A stretch of DNA of 21,979 bases from a virus. A program made the translations under genes and the position numbers. The notes beneath the pieces were generated by a model that had not been told where the DNA came from, searched no databases, and was given only the letters and a program-made list of their open reading frames with translations. Shown piece by piece: positions 7,956 to 15,034 of this stretch (positions are counted from its first letter, which is position 1; every line of letters starts with the position of its first letter). Where the stretch lies: positions 1-21,979 of IMG/VR virus record IMGVR_UViG_3300027754_000488; one strand, 5' to 3'.

Positions 7956-8333
7956 ATGGGCAATAACGTATTTGAAAAATTAACTGAGAAATATCCATTT
8001 ATCAGCTTGTGCATGTATGCAAACGCTGAGTATGTGGGTGTTATCCAGAACAAAGATGATGTGGTAACCACCATCTATGACTTCGGTGCCGTGGCCGATC
8101 AAATGGACAAGATGTTATACTTGGAATTGGCATCTGTGTGGTGGTGGGAAAGCAATAGATCCATCCCCATCAACATCTTCTTGCGCAAAGATTGGGAACC
8201 ATTCCGCTACACATTGCGCACATTCGTCAACAAAGATCTAGAAATAATGCACGGGCCTGCTTGCAGTTTGCTGGACATAGCCCGCAAAAAAAGCAAACGC
8301 AAAAGCATCATGCTGGTGCGACGGCTTGATTAA
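7956..8333 (+). CDS. Conserved-type hypothetical phage protein, late
   Basis: 125 aa from the ATG at 7956. Longer in-frame starts from 7881 would run through the late box and the divergent gene's promoter, so they are rejected. The sequence has an alpha/beta look: NNVFEKLTEKYPFISLCMYA, then a beta-rich YVGVIQNKDDVVTTIYDFG, WWWESNRSIPINIFLRKDW in the middle, and a basic C-terminus with ARKKSKRKSIMLVRRLD. I do not recognise the family. Its late promoter and compact, basic-tailed form would suit a virion, assembly or nucleic-acid-associated factor. Its end overlaps the convergent gene by 26 nt. Confidence 0.75.
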   Translation: MGNNVFEKLTEKYPFISLCMYANAEYVGVIQNKDDVVTTIYDFGAVADQMDKMLYLELASVWWWESNRSIPINIFLRKDWEPFRYTLRTFVNKDLEIMHGPACSLLDIARKKSKRKSIMLVRRLD

Positions 8334-8886
8334 GCAGATTCATATGCAATGCTACCAGGGCCGCATATCCTAATGCGTGAGCTTTTTTAAACACATATCC
8401 CCGACTATCGTCACCATCCCACACTGATCCAAACACAGTCGGCCAAGATTGATTCTGTAAGTGCGCTTTGCCCGGACGTATGATAGAGATAAATGCTGCC
8501 ATCCTAGGAATTGAATCTGGTCGCATGCTCTGTAACAATGCTGTGTAGTTGCCCACATGCACCAATTGCTGTGCCCAGGTCGAATCCTGCCATAGACGAT
8601 CCCAGGGCGGCGTGTTAGACAACATCTCGTCATAGTGTGCAGGATCTTGAATCAGGCCATACACGCCCATGTTCAAAAAGTCTATCTTGAAATAGCCACG
8701 TGACTCGGCAGTTTCGTAATCTATTGCTGCACACCCCAACACAGGATCTTGCGGAATATCTGTTACATACACACCCGAATTGTGTTTTCTTGCTGTGTCT
8801 TGATGCAGTTGCCGTGCAGGTGTGTGCTGTATCAGTTTCAACACCAGTTCTCTGTCAGCAAAGTCAATGTCAATGTCTGCGCTCAT
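8308..8886 (-). CDS. Miniature DnaE-like (family C polymerase core) protein
   Basis: 192 aa. It carries, in the right order, short blocks that resemble the catalytic core of bacterial DNA polymerase III alpha (about 1,160 aa). DIDIDFADR at 4-12 matches the DxD block. ARKHNSGVYVTD at 32-43 matches the GKHAGGVVIAP block. RGYFKIDFLNMG at 63-74 matches VKFDFLGL, which holds the third catalytic Asp. MRPDSIPRMAAFISIIRPG at 121-139 matches the LQPDCFEDMIALVALFRPG block. YVFKKAHALGYAALVA at 164-179 matches YGFNKSHSAAYALVSY. The PHP, beta-clamp-binding and OB parts are absent, as is most intervening sequence. Possible roles are a polymerase-derived nucleotide or DNA-binding factor, or a minimal catalyst. 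Last gene of an operon, with AGGA 7 nt before the ATG and a 1-nt gap from the zinc-finger gene. The similarity comes from remembered family motifs, not a search. Confidence 0.75.
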   Translation of the reverse strand: MSADIDIDFADRELVLKLIQHTPARQLHQDTARKHNSGVYVTDIPQDPVLGCAAIDYETAESRGYFKIDFLNMGVYGLIQDPAHYDEMLSNTPPWDRLWQDSTWAQQLVHVGNYTALLQSMRPDSIPRMAAFISIIRPGKAHLQNQSWPTVFGSVWDGDDSRGYVFKKAHALGYAALVALHMNLLNQAVAPA

Positions 8887-8887
8887 G

Positions 8888-9562
8888 CTACCATCCTGCT
8901 TGTTTTAACATTTCTTTTGAGTATTCCTGGTCAGCTGGATATGTTTGGAATTTCTTTTGCCACACATCTGAATCAATATAACTCCAGATTATAGCCACCT
9001 GATCCGGACTCAGCTCGCTCAAGAACTTCTGTCCCGATTCGCTGTTGTAAATCGCCCACGGACTTATACGACCAGTGGTTATGGCATGGCATATTGCATT
9101 AGCGTTGCCATATCGTAAACAATCATGCGCTGGGTTGCCAGTTTTTTCTGACCAATCTAGACCATATTCCATTGCTCGTGCAAGTGCATCATCCACTGCT
9201 TCTAGTGTGAGATAATTTGTTAGATACTCTGTGTACACTTGATCGCTGCACCAACGATCAATCTTCTTCTGTTGCTTGAGTAACCAGGCCATGAACCTTT
9301 CTGGATTGATCACCCGTGTGTTTACACAATAGTGTCCAAATTTTACAAAGGCACGATAGTAAGATGATGTTTCAAAATCTTCAAATGTTTTAGATTTGGC
9401 CGAGCCCTGCATGGTCTCGTAGAATCTCACATAGGCTTGCAATGCCAGCTGTACACCTCTATCCCCGCGTTGCAGTCTGCGGCGCTTGGGCTCGCACATG
9501 TGTACTTCGATACTGCTTTCTCTTGAGAAAGTTTTATCACAATAACCGCAAGTGAATGTCAT
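8888..9562 (-). CDS. Zinc-finger protein of unknown function
   Basis: 224 aa. The N-terminus has a single zinc-finger-like motif, C5-x2-C8-x12-H21-x-C23 (FTCGYCDKTFSRESSIEVHM then C), followed by the basic run PKRRRLQRGDRG. The rest (about 35-224) is helical with many aromatic residues and no motif I can assign. The finger resembles eukaryote-style C2H2/C2HC fingers and probably binds nucleic acid. The gene starts in an ATGA overlap with the upstream gene and sits one nucleotide before the miniature DnaE-like gene, so the two are probably made together. The function is unknown, but a DNA-metabolism role is likely from context. Confidence 0.78.
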   Translation of the reverse strand: MTFTCGYCDKTFSRESSIEVHMCEPKRRRLQRGDRGVQLALQAYVRFYETMQGSAKSKTFEDFETSSYYRAFVKFGHYCVNTRVINPERFMAWLLKQQKKIDRWCSDQVYTEYLTNYLTLEAVDDALARAMEYGLDWSEKTGNPAHDCLRYGNANAICHAITTGRISPWAIYNSESGQKFLSELSPDQVAIIWSYIDSDVWQKKFQTYPADQEYSKEMLKQAGW

Positions 9563-10005
9563 TTCTTTTCATTGCCGCTGGATTTGTTGTAAGCATCAAT
9601 TTCTTTTTGTGTGACCAGTTGCGCCATCACATCAATCTCATCATCTTTGTATGTGGGAAATATGGCCATTAGTGCTTTTCTTTTGGCACTGAGTCCTGCT
9701 TCTTTCTTCTTGGGTGCGATCCAGCTGTGTCTCATCACGCCCATGCCCGGGCTTGCAGCCGTAGCACACAGCCATTGCAGTTTGGGATGTTTGGCTATGT
9801 CAAAGAAGTGCTTGTTGAGATAGTGATTGGTGCTCTGCACATAGTATTCTTGTAGTTCTTGACTGCCACCCACTGCTGAGCCCCAACGTATCATGAGGAA
9901 TGTTGAAAACTTTTTGCGTTCCTCGGCAGTGAGCTCGTCATAGAAGTCACGGTTCTTCACATCCAGTTGCCGCATCTCGTTGCTAATGTTTAGTTTGTCG
10001 CTCAT
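9559..10005 (-). CDS. Hypothetical phage protein in the DnaE-like operon
   Basis: 148 aa, helical and basic at the C-terminus. Recognisable stretches are FYDELTAEERKKFSTFLMIR, TNHYLNKHFFDIAKHPKLQW and APKKKEAGLSAKRKALMAIF. A replisome accessory such as a small clamp-loader subunit was considered because of size and neighbours, but no decisive resemblance to T4 gp62 was seen, so no symbol is given. It starts in an ATGA overlap with the upstream gene and ends in an ATGA overlap with the zinc-finger gene, which makes it a tightly coupled member of the 10792-8308 operon. Confidence 0.75.
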   Translation of the reverse strand: MSDKLNISNEMRQLDVKNRDFYDELTAEERKKFSTFLMIRWGSAVGGSQELQEYYVQSTNHYLNKHFFDIAKHPKLQWLCATAASPGMGVMRHSWIAPKKKEAGLSAKRKALMAIFPTYKDDEIDVMAQLVTQKEIDAYNKSSGNEKK

Positions 10006-10292
10006 TTTGTTTTGGTCAAGTTATAGATTATTATAGCACGATCCAAGGCATCTTGTAAAGTGGGATTGGTGCGGGCTGCTCTGCGAATGTTGCCCCACAT
10101 TTTGTCTTCCATCATCGAGTCGCGGCGGGTTTTCATTCCTGCCCTGATGTCTGCGTCTCGCCGCTCTTCGTAGGTGCCGTAATCGTATCCCACTTCCGTT
10201 CTTGTGCTGGGATCTGCGCCGATTTCGCGCATGTACACCGTGTCACCATCACGTTCATATATGTATGTGGCATCCGGTTTTAACTGCCCCAT
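10002..10292 (-). CDS. Small hypothetical phage protein
   Basis: 96 aa from the ATG at 10292, which overlaps the stop of the upstream gene as TAATG. A TTG two codons earlier is less likely. The sequence begins MGQLKPDATYIYERDGDTVY and has a beta-rich N-terminal half, a charged middle (TYEERRDADIRAGMKTRRD) and a helical C-terminus (NPTLQDALDRAIIIYNLTK). It looks like a known type of uncharacterised protein in T4-like aquatic phages. No catalytic motif is visible. Coupling to both neighbours ties it to the DnaE-like operon. Confidence 0.72.
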   Translation of the reverse strand: MGQLKPDATYIYERDGDTVYMREIGADPSTRTEVGYDYGTYEERRDADIRAGMKTRRDSMMEDKMWGNIRRAARTNPTLQDALDRAIIIYNLTKTK

Positions 10293-10792
10293 TACCAAGC
10301 CTTATTATAGTCCACTATTTCGCAGTTGCGACTGATGTCTTTGACAAAATACACACAATCGGGCTCTGCGTCGTCATTCAATGGCACTGCTAGCAATTGG
10401 CCATTTTTGAGTTTGGGTGCAAACCAATTGACTTCGTGATACACATCCAAGATTTCGATGTCAGGAAAGCTGGGACGGAAACTGGTCAGCGGATTGAATT
10501 GGAATACCTTAAACCCTCGATCATTAATGCTGGTGAGTGGCAGCACTTCGAGGTCGCCTACATCTGGTTCACCGATCAGGATCTGCCAGTCCATGGGCAT
10601 TTTGATAGTGGCATCGCCTATCCTTAATACCAGTGCAGGTGCATTAAAACTTTCCAGGAATATGAGTGGTATAAAATGATAGTCTGGATCTTTTGGATCC
10701 GAGTTATCCAAGATGGCAAATCTCATATCATCAACTTCGTCGGGCAAGTGGTCTAGGTCATAAAAGCTATTGTCTAAAGTTAGTATTCTCAT
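10292..10792 (-). CDS. Hypothetical protein, first gene of the DnaE-like operon
   Basis: 166 aa, predicted largely beta: MRILTLDNSFYDLDHLPDEV, then FIPLIFLESFNAPALVLRIG, MPMDWQILIGEPDVGDLEVL, and NDRGFKVFQFNPLTSFRPSF. It is acidic, with no signal peptide or membrane span. I do not recognise the family. The gene sits directly behind the best sigma70-type promoter of the window, with its ATG only 6 nt past the -10 box and no Shine-Dalgarno sequence, so it should be translated from a leaderless mRNA. Early or middle expression is therefore likely. Confidence 0.78.
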   Translation of the reverse strand: MRILTLDNSFYDLDHLPDEVDDMRFAILDNSDPKDPDYHFIPLIFLESFNAPALVLRIGDATIKMPMDWQILIGEPDVGDLEVLPLTSINDRGFKVFQFNPLTSFRPSFPDIEILDVYHEVNWFAPKLKNGQLLAVPLNDDAEPDCVYFVKDISRNCEIVDYNKAW

Positions 10793-10798
10793 AGTTAT

Positions 10799-10827
10799 AT
10801 TATAGTGTATATTTCAAGCAAAGTCAA
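10799..10827 (-). promoter_or_regulatory. Sigma70-type promoter of the DnaE-like operon
   Basis: On the minus strand, -35 TTGACT (10822-10827), exactly 17 nt, and -10 TATAAT (10799-10804), a near-perfect host-type promoter. ATAACT then leads into the ATG at 10792, predicting transcription start at or within a nucleotide or two of the start codon. Confidence 0.8.
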
Positions 10828-10829
10828 CC

Positions 10830-11747
10830 CTAGTAACTTAATTTCCAATTGCGTATAGTAGGATCATAATAAAAAACAATATCGCTACCTGTTCGAAATT
10901 GATCTTTGATAGATTTGGCAACATTACCAAACCAGCAGTTGTCGCTGTGCAAAACAACATCCTGAAAAAATATTTGCCATTTTAATACAATCATTGGAAA
11001 ATTTTTGCCCACAATATTGTTAGGTATGGTGATTTTTATATCGTGTTCAACATTGGATTGATTCAAGTTGATGATGATCGGCTCTGTTTGACCTGTTTTG
11101 ATTAATTTTAAATCATTGAACCGATCCAACATAGTGAATAATCGATTGAATTGGTTGGCTGTGTAAATTGTTTTTTGTAGATCGTACTGCTGAGTGAAGT
11201 CCTGATTGGCATGGTCAACAAAGTTCGACCCAACAGCAATGCCTGGATCAAATTCGTATGATTCATTCATGGACAAATCAAGTACAAATATCGGATGATC
11301 TTGATAGACTTCTGCCCACACTCTGAATCCCGAAGGTATAAATTGTCCGCCACGATCAACTGCATGATTGCTTAGTTTTAAAATATCTTCACCGAATATC
11401 TGTGTGTTGATAGTTTCGCTGACATACACGTCGGCTTGAATATTGCTGTCGATAAAATCAATGCAATGGGTTTGAATTTTATTCTCAAGACCTAATTTTT
11501 GTAGATTTTGATTGAGATATTCAAATCTATCTGCATTTCTTTCAACAGCAATCACATGTTTTGCACCGGCTTGCAATGCCAACACACTCAGCAACCCGGT
11601 ACCTGCACCAATATCGCATACGATCTTGTCCTTGGCTGCAAGATCTAATGCTTGTTTATAAAACTTATTTCGGCCGGTATCATTTAACATAGGCATGAAC
11701 GCACCATCGTCGGCCATGAAATCAATTCCTGTTGTGTCACTGGCCAT
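10830..11747 (-). CDS. Protein arginine methyltransferase-like (PRMT) protein
   Basis: 305 aa, the length of a PRMT core. SAM-binding motif I is VCDIGAGTGLLSVLALQAGA at 43-62, followed by HVIAVERN (E69, the acidic ribose-binding position). SETINTQIFGE at 110-120 matches the PRMT double-E loop (SEWMGYCLFYE in PRMT1), with the two glutamates (E111, E120) nine residues apart as in the family. The rest is beta-rich like the PRMT barrel, including VLKWQIFFQDVVL, which resembles the THW-loop strand but keeps only the Trp. PRMTs are mainly eukaryotic, so a phage member is unusual. A substrate cannot be read from sequence. The ATG overlaps the uvsW stop as TAATG, and this is the last gene of the operon. 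A different methylation target or loss of activity remains possible. Confidence 0.8.
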   Translation of the reverse strand: MASDTTGIDFMADDGAFMPMLNDTGRNKFYKQALDLAAKDKIVCDIGAGTGLLSVLALQAGAKHVIAVERNADRFEYLNQNLQKLGLENKIQTHCIDFIDSNIQADVYVSETINTQIFGEDILKLSNHAVDRGGQFIPSGFRVWAEVYQDHPIFVLDLSMNESYEFDPGIAVGSNFVDHANQDFTQQYDLQKTIYTANQFNRLFTMLDRFNDLKLIKTGQTEPIIINLNQSNVEHDIKITIPNNIVGKNFPMIVLKWQIFFQDVVLHSDNCWFGNVAKSIKDQFRTGSDIVFYYDPTIRNWKLSY

Positions 11748-13216
11748 TAGTTAATTTTCATCCATTCTAATTTTTCAGCAGTGAATGGATAGTTGGCCTC
11801 TTTGTAAAACACCTTGCGTTTGTTTAGATGTCGTTTGGCAAACTTGCATGTGCTAGTGATATCCCATATCTGCACATGATCTTTGTCTTCGGCTTTGCGG
11901 ATTCCACGTCCAATACTTTGGATCACACGCACAAAACTCTTGCCCGGCTCGATCAGCACAAGGTTAAAGATACGCGGTATGTTGATACCCACAGCAGCCA
12001 CACCATATGTGGCCACGATGATCTTGCCATCACTCACAGCAATCTCATCATATTCAGTCTGGCGTACTTTGGTCTTGGTAGCACCAGATACAAACACTGC
12101 ATGATCGCCCAAGCGTTCTACCAACTGGCGCCCACATTCTGTTCGATCTACCAACACCAAGGTATTGCCAGTTTCGTTAACTCGTTGTATAAGCGAAGCC
12201 ATGGTATCCAGTCTGCCGGATTCTTCTAGTAGATATTTTAGTTCTGCCTGATAGTCTGCGTATTCCACATGATCTACCAATTGCACTATGTTCACATGGC
12301 AGTTGGCCAGCACACCAGCGTCTTGCAATGTGCTTGCAGATAGTCTACTGATAACCGGGCCAAGACTGACCAGCAATGCCTGGCTCTCAAACAGTTCTTT
12401 AGGTACAGTTCCGGTCAATCCCCATCGAATTGGCACTCTAGACATCACCCCTGTCAGCAGAGTTTTTAATGCATCTGCCTTGGCCATGTGTACTTCGTCT
12501 ACCATCACACACACAACATCTTCTATGAACTCTTGGATGGTGCAGTCGCCTATGCCATTCTTGGTATTCTTCATGAGATTGTTTAGACTCTGCCAAGTAC
12601 AAATGGTATGTGTTCGACCGTATTCTTTTCTGTCTCCAAAATACACGCCCACATCCAGTCCCATGTTGATGTAGTCTTTTTCTGTTTGGGTCACAAGACT
12701 CTTGTTGGGCACAATGACGATACTGCGACCATACTTGCCAACTGCGTCGCTTAATGCTGCTGTCATGATGGTTTTACCTGCACCGGTGGCCACTTCCTGT
12801 ATGCATTGTGGGTTGGTTAAGAAGTTGTTGATGATCTCCACTTGATAATCGCGCAGCAGTATGGGCTGGCCTTCTGCAGGATGATTCTTGGGCCACAATC
12901 GATCGCTGTAGCTTTGTTCTGTGACCTGTGCAAACTCAAACGTGGTTGAGTATTCTCTGCGGTCATCTAGTTCGATGTCGTAGTCAAATCGTTCCAATAG
13001 CGGAATGATATCCGGCAACAGATTCACATATGTGCTGCCGCCCAGTTGAAAGTAGGATACTTTGCCGTCCCATCTTCCAAGTCGCACAGCTGGTAGATAC
13101 CGTGCGTATGGAATATCGTATTTGAATGCTTTGACCAATGCTTTGCGAGCGTCAATATCAAGACCTTCAATCTTGATATTCACTTCGTCTTGTATGATTA
13201 TGGTTGCTTGTTTCAT
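11747..13216 (-). CDS. uvsW: UvsW-type DNA/RNA helicase
   Basis: 489 aa from the ATG at 13216. The frame is open 11 codons further upstream, but the ATG at 13216 overlaps the previous stop as ATGA and is preferred. T4 UvsW has 503 aa. It is a superfamily 2 helicase that unwinds R-loops and branched DNA and moves phage replication from origins to recombination. The N-terminal part has the UvsW-like VRLGRWDGKVSYF (44-56). Motor motifs: LLRDYQVEII (120-129), Walker A ATGAGKT (143-149), DEVH box VMVDEVH (237-243), WGLTGT, and motif VI QSIGRGIRK near 440. It sits in an operon with methyltransferase-like and unknown genes, which is not the usual T4 setting. Confidence 0.93.
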   Translation of the reverse strand: MKQATIIIQDEVNIKIEGLDIDARKALVKAFKYDIPYARYLPAVRLGRWDGKVSYFQLGGSTYVNLLPDIIPLLERFDYDIELDDRREYSTTFEFAQVTEQSYSDRLWPKNHPAEGQPILLRDYQVEIINNFLTNPQCIQEVATGAGKTIMTAALSDAVGKYGRSIVIVPNKSLVTQTEKDYINMGLDVGVYFGDRKEYGRTHTICTWQSLNNLMKNTKNGIGDCTIQEFIEDVVCVMVDEVHMAKADALKTLLTGVMSRVPIRWGLTGTVPKELFESQALLVSLGPVISRLSASTLQDAGVLANCHVNIVQLVDHVEYADYQAELKYLLEESGRLDTMASLIQRVNETGNTLVLVDRTECGRQLVERLGDHAVFVSGATKTKVRQTEYDEIAVSDGKIIVATYGVAAVGINIPRIFNLVLIEPGKSFVRVIQSIGRGIRKAEDKDHVQIWDITSTCKFAKRHLNKRKVFYKEANYPFTAEKLEWMKIN

Positions 13217-13776
13217 ATTATGACTGTGCCGTTTTGTAAAGCTAACCAAGTTTGATAAAGATTTTTGTCTAGATTGGCTATACCTAATTTTTCCAAGGAT
13301 TCAATCGCGTGTCCGGCAAGTATGCCTTCTAATTTTACAATATCTTTAGTGTGATTTACGACCATGTTGGAGTAATGGATCAACATCTGTGCATAATCTT
13401 CAATGGTATTGGCACCACATTTTGATTGCATTTCTTCCCACACATGAGGTCTATGCATACTACGAAATCTTTTGGCTGCCCACATAGCCACAGCAAAATC
13501 CTGCACAGTAATTGCTATGAATTTGTGATATCGCAAAACATGATAATCAAGATCATGGCTTGGTATGCTGAGATATTTTGTCGATGTATCAATGATATAT
13601 TGATCTTTTTCTTCATTGTTAGCAAACGTATGCGGTTTCTTAAGGCGTTGCCTTGCTGAAACATGTGATATGGCACTAAATTCAAATTCTGTATCTGTTG
13701 AGTCAATCAGGGCCGACAATAAATCTCCACAGGTGCCGCCAGTATAGCATACAATTTTTAAATCACTGGATTCCAT
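13213..13776 (-). CDS. Hypothetical protein, P-loop-like N-terminus
   Basis: 187 aa. The N-terminus KIVCYTGGTCGDLLSALIDS (about 7-26) has the strand, Gly-rich loop and helix layout of P-loop or sulfotransferase-like proteins, but it is not a classical Walker A. The rest is helical with many His and Tyr residues. A nucleotide or PAPS-binding role is possible but weakly supported. GGAG lies 5 nt before the ATG. The gene overlaps the upstream gene by 19 nt and uvsW by ATGA. Confidence 0.72.
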   Translation of the reverse strand: MESSDLKIVCYTGGTCGDLLSALIDSTDTEFEFSAISHVSARQRLKKPHTFANNEEKDQYIIDTSTKYLSIPSHDLDYHVLRYHKFIAITVQDFAVAMWAAKRFRSMHRPHVWEEMQSKCGANTIEDYAQMLIHYSNMVVNHTKDIVKLEGILAGHAIESLEKLGIANLDKNLYQTWLALQNGTVII

Positions 13777-14453
13777 GGATCTCCTTTATACACAAACCAA
13801 AATTTTAGATTACCATTGGTTGAGTCTGGGTTTTCGAGCTGATCATAATAGCCGTTTTGATCGGGTAGTTTTTTAGAAAAATCAACACTATGCCATACCA
13901 GTTGTAAGTCCAGTCTTTGTTTTAACGATCTAGCCCAGTCAGAGAAATGTGACTCCATATCAGTTGTCAGTCGATTCACATGCATCTGTGTATCTCTAAA
14001 ACTATAAAACAATCTACACCCAGGATTCATGGTCTTGATATAATTAGAAAAATGGTCGGTTATTCCATCAACTGTACACCACATCTCGGCTCTATTGTTG
14101 ATCACGACAAAGTTATCAACTTTGAATGGTAATATTGTTGATAAATCGGCTCTATCGGTGCAAATATAAGCATCAGGATAAAATGTCTTGACCACCGGAT
14201 GCATCTCTACCACTTCAACATCCGGAAATATATCTCTTATGTAATAGCCTGCGCTACCAAAAAATACAGTTTTTCCTGGTTGGCAATTTTTCATTATGTC
14301 ATGATCGTACCCATCAATGATTGCCTTTGTTGGATTTTTCCGATTCCACAACCAATATTGATGTTTGAGTCTGCCTATGCGATACCGAATGTATTGTGTT
14401 TTCCAGTCAATTTTTTCCAGTGATTGATCAAAGAATTCAATAAGTTTAGTCAT
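13758..14453 (-). CDS. Hypothetical protein, Rossmann/methyltransferase-like
   Basis: 231 aa. GKTVFFGSAGYYIRDIFPDV, then EVVEMHPVVKTFYPDAYI, follows the strand-loop-helix-strand-acid pattern of class I methyltransferase folds (G-rich loop, acidic strand end), with VINNRAEMW where motif IV would be. The loop sequence is atypical, so SAM binding is uncertain. The N-terminal 45 residues are basic and aromatic (WKTQYIRYRIGRLKHQYWLW), and the C-terminus is rich in Trp, Tyr and Asn. Its ATG overlaps the stop of the 182-aa gene as ATGA. It may work with other enzymes of this operon. No product can be named. Confidence 0.7.
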   Translation of the reverse strand: MTKLIEFFDQSLEKIDWKTQYIRYRIGRLKHQYWLWNRKNPTKAIIDGYDHDIMKNCQPGKTVFFGSAGYYIRDIFPDVEVVEMHPVVKTFYPDAYICTDRADLSTILPFKVDNFVVINNRAEMWCTVDGITDHFSNYIKTMNPGCRLFYSFRDTQMHVNRLTTDMESHFSDWARSLKQRLDLQLVWHSVDFSKKLPDQNGYYDQLENPDSTNGNLKFWFVYKGDPWNPVI

Positions 14454-14998
14454 AATTTTCTAATAAAGAAATGTCTGTCGGGTATGACCCAGGTAAATGC
14501 AGTGCCATGATCCACATAGTCCAATGATAGATCAACAATATCATAACCGGGCAATTGTTTTTTTAGCCATTGTGACACAGCTACATTAAAATTCTCGTCG
14601 AGAGTTTGATCATGGTAGCTGTTGTCAATGTTGATATAATGTTTGTTTAGACATAGATACAATTGTGGACAACGATCAAGTTGATTTTTTATCTGCTGTA
14701 TCAAAACCGGGCAAGGATATCTACTGAATTTCTGATCAGTTATAACAACTAATTCTGCCTCGGAACTGTTGTTGCATCGTGTCATGTCAGTCATATCAAC
14801 GAATACATCAGTATCCGTTTTGAATTTCACTCGTGTGTATCCATTGAGTTTTACAAAATCTCTGATCTGTTTTTCTCTTCTCAATTGCACCGGCTCGGCA
14901 AAAAAGTTCCGTTGTAATCGATTAAAAATACGAGCCCAATGGTACAGTGCCCTTGGGGGGTCAACCACTAATGGTCGGTTTGGAATAAAATTAGTCAT
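14450..14998 (-). CDS. Hypothetical protein, first gene of the uvsW operon
   Basis: 182 aa, family not recognised. It begins MTNFIPNRPLVVDPPRALYH and contains a basic patch (RLQRNFFAEPVQLRREKQIR), a beta-rich middle (YTRVKFKTDTDVFVDMTDMT, AELVVITDQKF) and a His/Asp-containing C-terminus (DYVDHGTAFTWVIPDRHFF). The ATG is 7 nt after a TATTAT -10 box and has no Shine-Dalgarno sequence. It heads the unit 14998-10830. Confidence 0.7.
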   Translation of the reverse strand: MTNFIPNRPLVVDPPRALYHWARIFNRLQRNFFAEPVQLRREKQIRDFVKLNGYTRVKFKTDTDVFVDMTDMTRCNNSSEAELVVITDQKFSRYPCPVLIQQIKNQLDRCPQLYLCLNKHYINIDNSYHDQTLDENFNVAVSQWLKKQLPGYDIVDLSLDYVDHGTAFTWVIPDRHFFIRKL

Positions 14999-15005
14999 AG
15001 TGTAT

Positions 15006-15034
15006 ATAATAACATATATTCATTCAACAGTCAA
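15006..15034 (-). promoter_or_regulatory. Sigma70-type promoter of the uvsW operon
   Basis: On the minus strand, -35 TTGACT (15029-15034), 17 nt, -10 TATTAT (15006-15011), then ATACACT and the ATG at 14998. The -35 lies inside the last codons of the radical SAM gene. The -10-to-ATG segment is identical to that of the radical SAM promoter. Confidence 0.75.

Noticed and set aside
9559-10005. Small clamp-loader subunit (gp62) assignment
   Set aside because: Size and neighbourhood fit, but no convincing sequence resemblance to T4 gp62 was seen.
11828-12229. 133-codon plus-strand frame opposite uvsW
   Set aside because: No promoter or ribosome-binding site, odd composition rich in His and Tyr, and lies wholly within a well-supported helicase gene.
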